This document shows positions 45,034-54,860 of a DNA stretch of 54,860 nucleotides, piece by piece. Source of the stretch: Opitutaceae bacterium (GTDB taxonomy: Bacteria; Verrucomicrobiota; Verrucomicrobiia; Opitutales; Opitutaceae); contig JAHFTC010000014.1 in NCBI GenBank assembly GCA_023269585.1, positions 1 through 54,860 on the forward strand. The letters are read 5' to 3'. Both the position numbers and the translations under genes were made by a program. Position 1 is the stretch's first letter. Every line of letters begins with the position of its first letter. A model generated the notes under the pieces. That model had not been told where the DNA came from. It made no database searches and worked only from the letters and a program-made list of their open reading frames with translations.

Positions 45034-47055
45034 TTGCCGCCTCCCACCACGCAGAAGCTCGATCCGCGCGACCCGGTCTGGAACCCGGCGCGCTGGCTGC
45101 CGACCACGCGCGACGAGCTCGACGCGCGCGGCTGGGACGAGGTCGACGTGATCCTCGTGACGGGCGACGCGTACGTGGATCACCCGTCGTTCGGCGCGGC
45201 AGTGGTCGGCCGCATCATCGAGCGCGAAGGGTTCCGCGTGGCGATCGTGCCGCAGCCCAACTGGCGCGACGATCTGCGCGATTTCAAGAAGCTCGGGCGT
45301 CCGCGGTTGTTCTTCGGTGTGACCGCCGGCTGCATGGATTCGATGGTCAACCGCTACACCGCCGGCCGCCGGCTGCGCAGTGACGACGCCTACACGCCGG
45401 ACGGCGCGCCGGGTTTCCGTCCGGACTATGCGGTGACAACGTACACCCGCATCCTCAAGCAACTCTGGCCCGACGTGCCGGTGATGATCGGCGGCATCGA
45501 GGCCAGCCTGCGCCGGGTTTCCCACTACGACTACTGGTCGGACGTGATCCGACCGACGGTGCTCGCCGAGAACGGTGCCGACATCCTCGTGTACGGAATG
45601 GGCGAGCTGCCGTTGATCGAGATGCTGAAGCTGCTCGCGAAGGGCGTGCCGTTCGCCTCGCTCAAGACGATCGCGCAGACGGCGGTGCTGCTGCCCGAGG
45701 GGGCGCCGTTGCCCAAGAACGCGAACTGGGACGACCTGCGGCTCGCCTCGCACGAGGAGTGCCTGGCGGACCGGGCGCTCTACGCGGCGAACTTCAAACA
45801 GGTGGAGACCGAGTCGAACCGCGTGAAGGCGCGCCGGCTGTTGCAGGACACGGGCGGGCGCACGCTCGTCGTGAATCCGCCGTATCCGACGATGACGGAG
45901 AAGCAGATGGACCGCAGTTTCGATCTGCCGTTCACGCGCCTGCCGCACCCGCGTTACCGGAAGCGCGGCCCGATCCCGGCGTATGAGATGATCCGGCACT
46001 CGATCAATCTGCACCGCGGGTGTTTCGGCGGGTGCAGTTTCTGCACGATCTCGGCGCACCAGGGAAAGTTCGTGGCGAGCCGCAGCCAGGAGAGCATCCT
46101 GCGCGAGGTGGAGGCCGTGAAGGCGATGCCCGATTTCCACGGTACGATCACCGACCTCGGCGGGCCGTCGGCGAACATGTACCGGATGAAGGGAAAGGAG
46201 CAGTGGATCTGCGACGAGTGCATCCGCCCCAGCTGCCAGTGGCCCACCATCTGCCCGAATCTCGACACGGACCACACCGCGCTGCTCGAGGTCTACAAGG
46301 CCGTGCGCGAGACGCCGGGGGTGAAGCACGCGTTTGTCACAAGCGGGCTGCGCTACGATCTGTTTCTCCACGCGAAGAAGACGCCCGAGGTGGCGAAGAG
46401 CCACGAGCGCTACATGGAGGAGTTGGTCACGCACCATGTTTCCGGCCGCCTGAAGGTTGCGCCCGAGCACACCTCGGACGCCGTGCTGAAGGTGATGCGC
46501 AAACCGAGTTTCGGGATGTTCCGCGAGTTCCTGAAGCGCTTCGACGAGATCAAGCAGAAGGTCGGCAAGCCGCAGCTGCAGATGATCCCGTACTTCATCA
46601 GCTCGCATCCGGCGTCGCGCCCCGAGGACATGGCCGACCTCGCCGCGCAGACGAAGGAGCTCGGGTTCAAGCTCGAGCAGGTGCAGGACTTCACGCCCAC
46701 CCCGATGACGGTCGCCACGGAGATCTACGCCACCGGGGTGCACCCGTACGACGGGAAACCGGTACCCGTGGCGCGGACACGCGAGGAGAAGGAGGCGCAG
46801 CGCAGCTTCTTCTTCTGGTACAAGCCGGAGTTCCGCGAGGGCGTGCGCGCGTCGCTGAAGCGCTTCGGCCTCGACCGCTTCATCAAGCCGCTGCTCGGCG
46901 ACGGGCCGCGCGCGCCGGGGCCGATCGCCCGGCCCGATGGCCTGGTGAAGACGACCGACGCCGCAGGCTTCGCGCGCAACGGCCCGGAGCTGGGGCGCAG
47001 CGGGTCGCGCCAACATCGCGCCGCGCAGCCGGGGCGGGATTCGCGGCCCCGGTAG
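45034..47055 (+). CDS. YgiQ-family radical SAM protein
   Basis: A 673-residue protein from a TTG start. The radical-SAM cluster motif C-x3-C-x2-C is Cys330, Cys334 and Cys337 (HRGCFGGCSFCT). The N-terminal B12-binding-like domain (VILVTGDAYVDHPSFGAAVV) and VMIGGIEASLRRVSHYDYW are YgiQ hallmarks, and a Cys-rich insert follows (CDECIRPSCQWPTICPN). Its reaction is not established in any organism I know. The C-terminus is disordered and basic. The start is supported by the family-like sequence from residue 8. Confidence 0.92.
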   Translation: MPPPTTQKLDPRDPVWNPARWLPTTRDELDARGWDEVDVILVTGDAYVDHPSFGAAVVGRIIEREGFRVAIVPQPNWRDDLRDFKKLGRPRLFFGVTAGCMDSMVNRYTAGRRLRSDDAYTPDGAPGFRPDYAVTTYTRILKQLWPDVPVMIGGIEASLRRVSHYDYWSDVIRPTVLAENGADILVYGMGELPLIEMLKLLAKGVPFASLKTIAQTAVLLPEGAPLPKNANWDDLRLASHEECLADRALYAANFKQVETESNRVKARRLLQDTGGRTLVVNPPYPTMTEKQMDRSFDLPFTRLPHPRYRKRGPIPAYEMIRHSINLHRGCFGGCSFCTISAHQGKFVASRSQESILREVEAVKAMPDFHGTITDLGGPSANMYRMKGKEQWICDECIRPSCQWPTICPNLDTDHTALLEVYKAVRETPGVKHAFVTSGLRYDLFLHAKKTPEVAKSHERYMEELVTHHVSGRLKVAPEHTSDAVLKVMRKPSFGMFREFLKRFDEIKQKVGKPQLQMIPYFISSHPASRPEDMADLAAQTKELGFKLEQVQDFTPTPMTVATEIYATGVHPYDGKPVPVARTREEKEAQRSFFFWYKPEFREGVRASLKRFGLDRFIKPLLGDGPRAPGPIARPDGLVKTTDAAGFARNGPELGRSGSRQHRAAQPGRDSRPR

Positions 47056-47092
47056 CGGTCGATGCGCGCGCCGGCCGCGCGCCTACCCCGGG

Positions 47093-47117
47093 CCACGTAG
47101 CGGGGTGCTTCAGCCCC
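47093..47117. repeat. Interspersed short repeat, family 2, copy 2
   Basis: The reverse complement begins ggggctgaagcaccccgct and resembles 39862-39887. It lies just after the ygiQ stop. Confidence 0.5.
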
Positions 47118-47208
47118 CGCAGTCCGGCCCCGCCCATCGCCAGTGCGCCGCATCGCCGCCCCTTGCTCCGCATGGCTTCGTGCGCAGGCTCACGTCTACC
47201 AGCCCTGG

Positions 47209-47856
47209 CTACCGCAGCTGTGGCAGGAAGGCACCGGGCCCGCCGCGCACATAACCGACCCGGCCGGTCTCCGCACCGCTGTCGTTGAGCACGACCACCG
47301 TCGGATAACCCTCGATGCCGTACTGCTGCTGCAGACGGCGATTCTGCGCCTTGAGCTCCTCGGACTGCGGCAGGCGCCGCGGGAAATCGAGTTTCACGAG
47401 GACAAGGTGTTCGCGGGCGTAGTCCTTGAACTCGGGGGTGTCGAGGATCTCGCCCTCGAGTCGTTTGCACCAGCTGCACCAGTCGGTCCCGGTGAACAAC
47501 AACAGCACCTTGCGGCCAGTGCCCTGGGCGGCGGCCACCGCCGCCGCATGGTCGGTCGTCCACTCGCCCCCCGTACCCGCACCGCTGCCCGATCCGCCGG
47601 CGGTGCGCTGGATGGGTTTCACGGCCAACGCCCGCCCGGCGTAGTCGGGAGTCGGAGTCGTGACGGCGACAACCACGCCGTTTTCGAGCCGGATCACGGT
47701 GTCGCCATAGGTGAGCACGGTGACGTTGCCGTGCTCGAGCTTGCTCGTCGGCTTGCCTTTTTCAGCCAGCACCGCGGCGAGGGAGTCGCCATCGCGCACC
47801 GCAAGAGCGGAGGCGGACACCAGAAGGCCAAGGAGGAAAACGATGGTTTTGTGCAT
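47209..47856 (-). CDS. Exported thioredoxin-like protein
   Basis: A 215-residue protein with a signal peptide (MHKTIVFLLGLLVSASALA). A small N-terminal domain (about 20-75) with LEHGNVTVLTYGDTVIRLEN is followed by a Gly/Ser linker and a thioredoxin fold. The redox motif is C127SWC130 in FTGTDWCSWCKRL, with the cis-Pro in GIEGYPTVVVL. It may reduce or isomerise disulfides in periplasmic proteins. It is divergent from the lpoB-like gene. Confidence 0.87.
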   Translation of the reverse strand: MHKTIVFLLGLLVSASALAVRDGDSLAAVLAEKGKPTSKLEHGNVTVLTYGDTVIRLENGVVVAVTTPTPDYAGRALAVKPIQRTAGGSGSGAGTGGEWTTDHAAAVAAAQGTGRKVLLLFTGTDWCSWCKRLEGEILDTPEFKDYAREHLVLVKLDFPRRLPQSEELKAQNRRLQQQYGIEGYPTVVVLNDSGAETGRVGYVRGGPGAFLPQLR

Positions 47857-48052
47857 GAAGGTAAACGGTGAATGCCGCGGAATATACAAGGCGCCGGCCG
47901 AACGCCAATCGGCCTGCCGGAACCAATTTCGCGCCGGCCGGTCCCTGCGGAGCGGGACCGCACCCGATCCGGCCCGGAGGAAACTGCAAAGTTTTGCTGG
48001 TTCTCCCGCGGCCCAACGGTGTAGATCCGAAAGCTTGTCCCAACTTCTCATC

Positions 48053-48667
48053 ATGAAACATTCCCGAATTCTGGTTCTGAGCAGCATGGCCGGCGCGCTG
48101 GTTTGGCTCGGTGGTTGCAGCTCCCGCGAGGTGCCCGCCCCGGCGGGGCGCCCGGTGGTGGAGATGAATGCCGACGACCGCGGCTTCGTCGAAGGCACCG
48201 GAATCGAATCCCAAGATCTGGTGGCAGTGTCCGACCAGATGGCGCGCAGCATTCTGGCCGTGCCGCAGATCGCGCAGGCGCAGACCCCGCCGGTGATCGT
48301 GCTCGACCCGGTCATGAACAAGACGCGCTTCCCCATCAGCAAAGACATCTTCCTCACCCGCCTGCGCACCCGCCTGAACGCGCAGGCCGCTGGCAAGGTG
48401 CAGTTCCTTGCCCGCGACCGCATGGCCGCGCTGCAACGCGAGCACGAGCTCAACGCCGCCAACGGCGTCGCCGGCCCGGTCGCATTCAAGGGCGCCGACT
48501 TCATCCTCACCGGCGCGCTCGAGAGCATTTCGACCCGCACGTCGCAGGGGCAAAGCGACTACATCCTCTACAGTTTCCAGCTCATCGATGCCCGCACCAG
48601 CGTGATCGTCTGGGAAGACGCCTCCGAAATCAAGAAACAGGGCCTCGAGGACGCCGCCTACCGCTGA
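48053..48667 (+). CDS. LpoB-like lipoprotein (penicillin-binding-protein activator family)
   Basis: A 204-residue lipoprotein with the lipobox WLGGC after MKHSRILVLSSMAGALV. The body has PVIVLDPVMNKTRFPI, KDIFLTRLRTRLNAQ and DFILTGALESISTRT, ending YSFQLIDARTSVIVWEDASE. This matches the LpoB/COG3417 fold, whose best-known member stimulates PBP1b from the outer membrane. Whether it activates a PBP in this phylum is unknown. The next gene encodes a COG3014-like lipoprotein, a neighbour I recall for LpoB in other bacteria. Confidence 0.82.
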   Translation: MKHSRILVLSSMAGALVWLGGCSSREVPAPAGRPVVEMNADDRGFVEGTGIESQDLVAVSDQMARSILAVPQIAQAQTPPVIVLDPVMNKTRFPISKDIFLTRLRTRLNAQAAGKVQFLARDRMAALQREHELNAANGVAGPVAFKGADFILTGALESISTRTSQGQSDYILYSFQLIDARTSVIVWEDASEIKKQGLEDAAYR

Positions 48668-48728
48668 GTTCACCCCGGCTGGCGCACCCCACGGCCCGCG
48701 CCGTCGTTCGCCCCTGCCCGCCCCACCG

Positions 48729-49937
48729 ATGCCGGAGCTTCCCACCGCTTCACCGGCAGCCATCGCAGCCACCGCAGTGCGCGGTGTGTTCCGGGCTGCC
48801 TTCCTCGTGATCGCACTCGCCTTAGGCGGGTGTACCAGCGTGCCGCCGGAGATCCCCTTCGTGCCCACCGGCGACCCGGTGGCCGACGGCAACGCCCGAC
48901 TGATGAGGGCGCCGCCGCAGGACCGCCCGCTGTGGGAATGCCGCATCGCGCTCGAGGCGCTGCGTCGCGGCGACTGGGCCAAGGCCCGCGCCAAACTCGA
49001 TGGCGCCATCCTCGCCCAAGGCGGCATCCTGGGGCCGCGCGCCGATGCGGCGAAGGCCCGCAGCCTGTTCCACCGCGAGGATACAAAGCTGTTCGTCGGC
49101 GAACCGTATGAGCGGGTAATGGTCTATTTCTACCGCGCCATCCTCTACTGGATGGACGGCGAGCCCGACAACGCCCGTGCCTGCTACCGCACCGCACAGC
49201 TCCTCGATGCCGATGCGGCCGAGGGCTACAAGAGCGACTGGGTCCTTCCCGACTTCCTCGACGCCCTCGCCAGCGCCCGGCTCAAGATCGACTGGGCGGA
49301 CTCGCTCCTGCGCGCGCAGCAGAACTTCACCGGCTCACTGCCGCCGCTCGACCCCGAGGCCAACGTGCTCGTCTTCGTCGAGTTGGGCCGCGGCCCGAGA
49401 AAATATGGCGGTGGCGAATACGGCGAGCGGCTCCATTTCGTGCCGGGCTCCGCCCGCGCCCGCAGCGCCGTGCTCCACGTCGCCGGCCGCACCGTCCGCA
49501 TCGGCCCGCAGGACGATCTCACGTTCCAGGCCACGACCCGCGGAGGGCGCTTGATGGATACCATCCTCGCCAACAAGGCCGACTTCAAGGAGACGGCTGA
49601 CACCGTGGGCGACGTCGCGCTGATTGGGGCGGCGGTCAGCGCCTACCAGCCACGCAGCCACCGCCACGACGGGCTCACCGGCGGCCTCGCCGCTGTCGGC
49701 ATCCTGAGCAAAATCGTCTCGGCCGCGACGACGCCCGAGGCCGACACGCGTTGCTGGGACAACCTGCCGCAGTACCTCGGCTTCGGATTGCTCAAGCTTC
49801 CGGTGGGCGACCACCCGGCCACGCTTGAGTTCTTGGAGGGCGAGCATGGCAAGGCGTTGTCCAGTCGCCCCCTCACGATCTCCGTGGGGGCGGGCCCAGC
49901 CGCCACGGTGCTGTTTTTGAGCGAGAGAGAGCCCTGA
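48729..49937 (+). CDS. Outer-membrane lipoprotein, COG3014-like, helical repeat
   Basis: A 402-residue protein with a lipobox LALGGC. Residues about 60-170 form TPR-like helical pairs (LWECRIALEALRRGDWAKAR, VYFYRAILYWMDGEPDNARA). The C-terminal half (about 215-400) is beta-rich, with repeated Val/Leu strands and a Gly-rich hinge. I assign COG3014 from the TPR plus beta layout and its place after the LpoB-like gene; its role is unknown. Spacing to the previous stop is 61 bases on the same strand. Confidence 0.75.
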   Translation: MPELPTASPAAIAATAVRGVFRAAFLVIALALGGCTSVPPEIPFVPTGDPVADGNARLMRAPPQDRPLWECRIALEALRRGDWAKARAKLDGAILAQGGILGPRADAAKARSLFHREDTKLFVGEPYERVMVYFYRAILYWMDGEPDNARACYRTAQLLDADAAEGYKSDWVLPDFLDALASARLKIDWADSLLRAQQNFTGSLPPLDPEANVLVFVELGRGPRKYGGGEYGERLHFVPGSARARSAVLHVAGRTVRIGPQDDLTFQATTRGGRLMDTILANKADFKETADTVGDVALIGAAVSAYQPRSHRHDGLTGGLAAVGILSKIVSAATTPEADTRCWDNLPQYLGFGLLKLPVGDHPATLEFLEGEHGKALSSRPLTISVGAGPAATVLFLSEREP

Positions 49938-50101
49938 CCCGCCCATTGCGGCGAAAGCCGTCGGCGCAGGAATCCCGCGAGCCTGGCATTGGGGTTTTCT
50001 CCCTGTGCCGGCGGGTTTGTTGAAACGGATTTTACGGATCGGAGGTTGCGCCCGCAGGCCCCTACTGGCTTATTCCGCGTCCTCCAACCCAGGCCTCAAC
50101 C

Positions 50102-51307
50102 ATGGCATTTCTGACTTCGGCTACCCCCACCCCGGCTGTCTCGTCGCGCAACCCCGACAAATCGCCCAAGCTCAGTTTCGCGACATCGCAATCGATGGCG
50201 AAGCAGAAGGCCTATGAGAAGAAAGCCAAGAACTACCGGATTCCGCTCGAGTCGCTCGCCGTGTTCACCGCGCAGCTCGCCGCCCTTCTGGCCGCCGGCC
50301 TCCCGCTGGTCTCTTCGCTCGAGGCGCTGCAGGAGCAAATGGACGATCCCATCTTCCGCGTGATCATCCGAGAGGTGCGCTTGGAGATTTCGGCCGGAAG
50401 CTCCTTCTCGGCCGCTGTGAAGAAATTCCCGAAGGGCTTCAACTCGCTCTTCATTTCGATGGTCGAGGCCGGCGAGGCCTCCGGCAATCTCGCGGAAATC
50501 CTCCAGAAGGTCGCCGCCTACTTTGAGGCGACGGTGAAGCTGACCAAGAAGGTGAAGTCCGCCATGGCGTATCCGATCGCGGTCATCGGCTTGGCCGTGG
50601 TGCTCGTTAACGTCCTGCTGGTCTTCGTCATCCCGGTCTTCTCCGAGATGTTTTCGAGCTTCGGCTCCGCGCTTCCGCTCCCGACGCAAATGCTCATCGA
50701 TGTGAGCAATTTCCTCAAACCCGACTTCAGCTTCCCCGGCATCCTCACCAAGATCAGCATCCTCCACATCGGTATCATCGTCTATATCGCGTGGAAAATC
50801 TGGCAGAAGTTCATCGCCACCCCGCGGGGCCGCGAAGTGAAGGATCAACTGATACATCGCGCGCCCATCTTCGGGCCGCTCTCGCACAAGATCGCCTTGT
50901 CCCGATTCTGCCGCACCTATGCGACCCTCATGCGGTCGGGTGTGCAAATTCTTCGCACGCTGGAGATCGTCGCCACCGCCAGCGGCAAGACCCAGATCGA
51001 AAAAGCCTGCTCCGACATCGCCAAACACATCAGCCAGGGCGGCCAGATCTCCGATGTCCTCGCCACCAACCCCTATTTCCCGCCCATGATGAAACACATG
51101 GTCCGGGCGGGCGAGGCCACCGGCAATGTCGACGGCATGATGAGCAAGGTGGCGGACTTCTTCGACACCGAGGTCGACGCCACCGTCGCCGCCCTCACCT
51201 CGTTGATCGAGCCGCTGCTGATCTGCTTCCTGGGCGTCTTTGTCGGCGGCATTGTGATGGCGATGTTCCTGCCGATCTTCAACCTCGCCAATGTCGTCGG
51301 AAAGTAG
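50102..51307 (+). CDS. PilC/GspF-type inner-membrane platform protein
   Basis: A 401-residue protein. It has two T2SSF domains (about 50-175 and 250-380). The first carries LAALLAAGLPLVSSLEALQEQ and SMVEAGEASGNLAEILQK, the second TYATLMRSGVQILRTLEI and MVRAGEATGNVDGMM. Three membrane segments (about 160-185, 215-240 and 370-395) fit the family. It assembles the base of type IV pili or a type II secretion system. No pilB, pilT or pilin gene is nearby. The N-terminal 45 residues are disordered and unlike the usual PilC start. Confidence 0.9.
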   Translation: MAFLTSATPTPAVSSRNPDKSPKLSFATSQSMAKQKAYEKKAKNYRIPLESLAVFTAQLAALLAAGLPLVSSLEALQEQMDDPIFRVIIREVRLEISAGSSFSAAVKKFPKGFNSLFISMVEAGEASGNLAEILQKVAAYFEATVKLTKKVKSAMAYPIAVIGLAVVLVNVLLVFVIPVFSEMFSSFGSALPLPTQMLIDVSNFLKPDFSFPGILTKISILHIGIIVYIAWKIWQKFIATPRGREVKDQLIHRAPIFGPLSHKIALSRFCRTYATLMRSGVQILRTLEIVATASGKTQIEKACSDIAKHISQGGQISDVLATNPYFPPMMKHMVRAGEATGNVDGMMSKVADFFDTEVDATVAALTSLIEPLLICFLGVFVGGIVMAMFLPIFNLANVVGK

Positions 51308-51383
51308 CGCGACCCGCTCCCCGCGGATCAAGTCGCGACTCCTGTGCTTGCCCTAGGGCGCACCCTGTCGTTACCTCGTAACC

Positions 51384-52673
51384 ATGCCTTCGGTCCTCAT
51401 CGTCGACGACCTCACCTCCATCCACGAGATGCTGGAAGCGGTGATCCAACCCATCGGGTTCACCGCCGCCTTCGCCACCGATGGCACCAAGGCGCTCGAA
51501 CGCTACAAGGCCGACAAGTTCGATCTCGTCCTCGTCGACCTGAAGATGGCCCCGATGGACGGCATCTCCCTACTGCGTGAGATCAAGAAGATGGATGCGC
51601 AGGCCGTCGTCATCGTGATGACCGCCTACGCCAGCACCTCGTACGCCCTTGATGCGCTCAAGGCCGGCGCCTTCGACTTCCTCCAGAAGCCCTTCAAGGT
51701 CGATGAACTCATCTCCGCGCTCAAACGCGGCGTCGAGTTCAAGAAACTCGGAATCAACCGGGCCAAGAAGACCCAGTCGCCGGGCCCCGGAACGGCCCCT
51801 TCGCATGGCGAAGACAACGTCGCCGCCGACCAACTCGAAGCCTTCGTCGTCGGCGAGAGCAAGAAGATCAAGAAGATCGGCCCGCAGATCAAAAAACTCA
51901 CCACGTCGAAGACCCCGGTCCTCATCGTCGGCGAGCCCGGCACCGGCAAGCGCGTCATCGCCGAACTCATCCACGCGCAGGGCAGCCCACCCGGCAGCCC
52001 CCTCGCCCGCTTCGACTGCTCCCAGATTTCCGAGGCCGAACTCCGCGAGGGACTGCTTGGTCCGCAGGGACAAGGCGGCACGTGGATCGAACAGGCCAAG
52101 GGCGGCACTCTTTTCCTCGAGCAGATCAACACCCTCCCGCTTTCGATCCAGAAGGGCCTCGTCGGCGTGCTGCGCGGCGCCGGCACCGCGTTCCGTCTCT
52201 GCTGCTCCAGCACCGAGGATCTCGAGAAACTCATCGATCAGGGCAAGTTCCACGACGAACTCTTCTACCGGATCGGCGCGCTGCCCCTGGTGCTTCCCGC
52301 CTTGCGCGAGCGCATCGAGGATCTGCCGCAGTTGCTCAAGAATTTCGCCACGTCGCTCACCAATCCGAAGTTTGACGCGAAACAGATCGAGTTCGCCCCC
52401 GAGGCGCTCGCCGCCCTTTCCGCCTATCGCTGGCCCGGCAACATCTCCGAGCTCAGCCAAGTGGTGTCGAGCATCGTTTCGGAGGCGGAAACCAAGACCG
52501 TCACCCTCGCCCAATTGCCCGAGCGCCTGCGCGATCTCAAGGACCTGCCAACCCTCGCCGATTTCCTCGCCCAAGAACAGAAGACCTACGTCGAGCGAGT
52601 CCTCAAGGCCTGCCGGGGCGACAAGGCCAAGGCCGCCAAGATCCTGGGCATCGAGGCGTCCAAGATCGGCTGA
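51384..52673 (+). CDS. NtrC-type response regulator with degenerate AAA+ domain
   Basis: A 429-residue protein. The receiver domain (1-120) has phospho-acceptor Asp52 (LVLVDLKM). The AAA+ domain (about 155-385) keeps Walker A GEPGTGKR (183-190) and a LFYRIG finger region. It departs from the sigma-54 activators in four places: no GAFTGA loop (the region reads [16 protein letters not shown]), Walker B reads GGTLFLEQ instead of LDE, sensor II Arg is Ser in WPGNISEL, and the Fis-like HTH stops at [13 protein letters not shown], without its recognition helix. It may be a non-sigma-54 regulator or a decaying gene. It lies 76 bases after the PilC-like gene. Confidence 0.88.
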   Translation: MPSVLIVDDLTSIHEMLEAVIQPIGFTAAFATDGTKALERYKADKFDLVLVDLKMAPMDGISLLREIKKMDAQAVVIVMTAYASTSYALDALKAGAFDFLQKPFKVDELISALKRGVEFKKLGINRAKKTQSPGPGTAPSHGEDNVAADQLEAFVVGESKKIKKIGPQIKKLTTSKTPVLIVGEPGTGKRVIAELIHAQGSPPGSPLARFDCSQISEAELREGLLGPQGQGGTWIEQAKGGTLFLEQINTLPLSIQKGLVGVLRGAGTAFRLCCSSTEDLEKLIDQGKFHDELFYRIGALPLVLPALRERIEDLPQLLKNFATSLTNPKFDAKQIEFAPEALAALSAYRWPGNISELSQVVSSIVSEAETKTVTLAQLPERLRDLKDLPTLADFLAQEQKTYVERVLKACRGDKAKAAKILGIEASKIG

Positions 52674-52732
52674 GCACCGCGCGGCTCTCGTCCGCCGTTC
52701 TCGCGGCACCGCCGCCCATCCTCCTACTTATC

Positions 52733-52767
52733 AACCCCGGGGCGTTTTTCACCCCGGGGTTCTTTGT
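52733..52767 (+). terminator. Intrinsic terminator before carB
   Basis: A perfect 10-bp stem aaccccgggg/ccccggggtt (52733-52742 and 52752-52761) with loop cgtttttca, followed by cttt. It closes the PilC-like/regulator unit and isolates carB. Confidence 0.85.
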
Positions 52768-52839
52768 CGCAAATCCCTCCCCGTCGACTTCCCGCTTGCG
52801 CCGCCCTGCGGCGCTTTCCACGCTCCGCAAAATTTTGCC

Positions 52840-54860
<2,021 letters not shown>

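Noticed and set aside
44251-47016. 921-codon open frame on the minus strand across ygiQ
   Set aside because: The plus strand encodes a full YgiQ with the radical-SAM cluster motif. The minus frame is Arg/His/Leu-rich and shows no domain.
47939-47960. 7-bp inverted repeat cggtccc/gggaccg between the thioredoxin-like and lpoB-like genes
   Set aside because: Short, GC-only arms with an 8-base spacer are expected by chance in such DNA. No promoter is tied to it.

Overview
The window is GC-rich, gene-dense chromosomal DNA from a Gram-negative bacterium. The gene set (tolB, an outer-membrane phospholipase, a tripartite RND pump, LpoB-like lipoprotein, signal peptidase), the codon use and several short interspersed palindromes point to the phylum Verrucomicrobiota, most likely family Opitutaceae. 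That placement is an inference from style and content, because no rRNA is present. I see no tRNA, rRNA, CRISPR array, prophage or complete insertion sequence.

Layout. 1-2.1 kb: a membrane-anchored coiled-coil protein and a PspA-like protein, separated by a repeat-rich gap. 2.1-11.2 kb: housekeeping genes, namely release factor 1, a HAD phosphatase, a small lysozyme-like protein, XerD, IF-1, TadA, superoxide dismutase, TolB, Mrp with a MIP18/SufT-like partner, and ribosomal protein L33. 11.2-14.2 kb (minus strand): a DUF362-like protein, a lone nuoA and a three-domain EIIA/PK_C-like/diadenylate cyclase protein, apparently one transcription unit that ends with rpmG. 14.3-18.0 kb: dnaG-rpoD. 18.1-25.1 kb: a GNAT enzyme, a MarR regulator and a complete RND efflux operon. 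25.3-28.9 kb: two phospholipases and a LysR regulator. 29.0-32.1 kb: tatA converging on an iron-uptake operon (feoA, feoB and a Cys-rich partner) with a Fur-box-like promoter.

32.2-38.6 kb: two unknown envelope proteins, an HtrA protease, a secreted alpha/beta hydrolase, and a second EIIA protein whose stop codon overlaps the start of a ClC channel with CBS domains. 38.6-43.0 kb (minus): a four-gene envelope cluster (glycosyltransferase, GNAT, DUF2334 deacetylase, LPG-synthase-type membrane protein). 43.1-47.9 kb: a SYLF protein, signal peptidase I, a YgiQ radical-SAM protein and a periplasmic thioredoxin-like protein. 48.0-52.7 kb: an LpoB-like lipoprotein with a COG3014-like partner, then a PilC/GspF protein and a degenerate NtrC-type regulator. 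The window ends inside carB.

The most interesting points are the EIIA-diadenylate cyclase fusion, the separate EIIA-ClC gene pair (together they suggest phosphorelay control of c-di-AMP and ion balance), a response regulator that has lost several AAA+ motifs, a palindromic repeat lodged in frame inside a deacetylase gene, and a Fur-controlled, apparently leaderless feoA.
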